6,761 nucleotides of DNA from Acidimicrobiales bacterium (GTDB taxonomy: Bacteria > Actinomycetota > Acidimicrobiia > Acidimicrobiales > Palsa-688), in assembly GCA_030039575.1 (NCBI GenBank), contig JASHVH010000452.1, positions 1-6,761 on the forward strand, written 5' to 3'. Under the pieces are notes generated by a model. The model worked only from the letters and a program-made list of their open reading frames with translations. It made no database searches and was not told the origin of the DNA. The translations under genes were made by a program, and so were the position numbers. Shown one piece after another: positions 6,095 through 6,761 of this stretch. Positions within the stretch are counted from its first letter, which is position 1, and the number at the start of each line of letters is the position of its first letter.

Positions 6095-6613
6095 GTGAGC
6101 ACGCTTTGGACACCGAGCGGAGAACATCCCATCCCGCGACCAGGGGATGAGGAGGACGAGCGTTCGACTGGCCAGCCGGGCGCCGGTCAATCCGGGCCCC
6201 GGGGCGGTTCTCCTGGCCCCGGCTCTGCTCGCACCGGGCGCCGGGCCGCGGCGCCAGGCCAGCGCCCTGACGAGCCCTGGGAGCCGACCCCCGAGGAGGC
6301 GCGCCTGGCCCAGGAAGAGCTCGACACTATGCGCCAGCAGCTGGCAGAAGCACCCGCCGAGCTCGTCATCGCCAACCATGCGATGGGCCTCTGGGAGCTC
6401 GCGGCCCTCCACCTCTCCCAGCAGCCTCCCCAGCTGCCGCAGGCCCAGCTGGCCATAGATGCCCTGACGGCCCTGGTGGACGGCCTACAGGGCCGGCTCG
6501 GGGAAGACGAGCGGAGCCTGAGGGACGGGCTGGCCCAGATAAGGATGGCGTTCGTACAGATCCACAACGCCGAGCAGGCCCGGATGGGCGACACGCAGGA
6601 CAGCAACCGGTAG
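6095..6613 (+). CDS. DUF1844-like protein of unknown function
   Basis: The 172-residue protein has two parts. Residues 1-65 are Pro/Gly/Arg-rich and look disordered, with a distinctive first segment MSTLWTPSGEHPIPRPG. Residues 66-160 form a helical domain: EEARLAQEELDTMRQQLAEAP, ELVIANHAMGLWELAALHL (89-107), QAQLAIDALTALVDGLQGRL (116-135), DERSLRDGLAQIRMAFVQIH (138-157). This pattern resembles the DUF1844 family, which often lies near infC in actinobacteria. The function is unknown. The segment near 89-107 is hydrophobic but too short and too broken to be a confident membrane helix. The GTG is the first start after an in-frame TAG (6083-6085). Here the gene is divergent from infC. There is no signal peptide, so it is probably cytoplasmic. 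Confidence 0.8.
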   Translation: MSTLWTPSGEHPIPRPGDEEDERSTGQPGAGQSGPRGGSPGPGSARTGRRAAAPGQRPDEPWEPTPEEARLAQEELDTMRQQLAEAPAELVIANHAMGLWELAALHLSQQPPQLPQAQLAIDALTALVDGLQGRLGEDERSLRDGLAQIRMAFVQIHNAEQARMGDTQDSNR

Positions 6614-6761
6614 AGGGGCAGGGCGGGGCCCAAGCTGACTGGGGCTGGGGGGCGGCGGCGAGCGTATGACGGAGCCGAGGTAGCGAGGTAGCGCGGTAGC
6701 GCGGCAGCGCTTTGGCGCTTTGGCGCTTTGGCGCTCTCTGGGTGCAGAAAGGGGTTCTGGT
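6614..6761. other. Non-coding 3' region of the DUF1844-like gene
   Basis: This stretch runs from the stop codon to the window edge and is very G-rich on the plus strand (for example 6641-6663). It holds the octamer array. I see no gene and no classic terminator with a T-run, though the array can form short GC hairpins that might serve at the transcript end. Confidence 0.6.
6677..6740. repeat. Graded 8-bp tandem repeat array
   Basis: Eight consecutive octamers can be read: GAGGTAGC twice, GCGGTAGC, GCGGCAGC, GCTTTGGC three times, and a degenerate GCTCTCTG. Neighbouring units in the first half differ by zero or one base, then the array switches to a second exact unit. The period is not a multiple of three, which fits non-coding DNA. 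AGCGC-TTTG-GCGCT (6706-6719) is one of several overlapping hairpins the array can form. Confidence 0.85.

Overview
The window is a stretch of a high-GC bacterial chromosome. It carries a conserved translation gene cluster on the minus strand, in the order infC - rpmI - rplT - (SpoU/TrmH-type RNA methyltransferase) - pheS - pheT. A divergent gene for a DUF1844-like protein lies on the plus strand. This gene order, the GTG starts, a predicted leaderless promoter, the Cys-rich PheS insert and a DUF1844 neighbour of infC all point to Actinomycetota. The N-terminus MSTLWTPSGEH of the DUF1844 protein makes me think of Acidimicrobiia, but that is from memory and only moderately sure.

Layout, left to right. 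Positions 1-1752 (minus) hold the N-terminal 584 codons of pheT, cut by the window edge. Positions 1759-2832 (minus) hold complete pheS, 6 nt upstream of pheT. Positions 2829-2936 (minus) hold a 35-codon reading frame that joins the methyltransferase gene to pheS through an ATGA overlap at each end. Positions 2933-3874 (minus) hold the RNA methyltransferase, whose GTG start overlaps the rplT stop by 4 nt. Then come rplT (3871-4344), rpmI (4371-4565) and infC (4713-5615), all minus. Positions 5616-6094 are a gene-free divergent region with the infC leader, several repeats and the promoter of the plus-strand gene. Positions 6095-6613 (plus) hold the DUF1844-like gene. Positions 6614-6761 are non-coding and include an array of 8-bp tandem repeats.

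The minus-strand genes read as one transcription unit for building and charging the translation machinery: initiation factor IF3, ribosomal proteins bL35 and uL20, an rRNA/tRNA 2'-O-methyltransferase, and both subunits of phenylalanyl-tRNA synthetase. Spacing is tight from rplT to pheT (overlaps or gaps of at most 26 nt). The only larger gap is the 147 nt between infC and rpmI.

This is mostly a housekeeping region and I see no mobile element, CRISPR array or defence system. The points most worth attention are: infC almost certainly starts at AUA, the non-canonical-start autoregulation theme known for IF3; IF3 has a roughly 115-residue Pro/Ala-rich tail containing an 18-bp tandem repeat; the doubly overlapping small ORF before pheS; the leaderless start of the DUF1844-like gene; and the graded octamer array at the right end.
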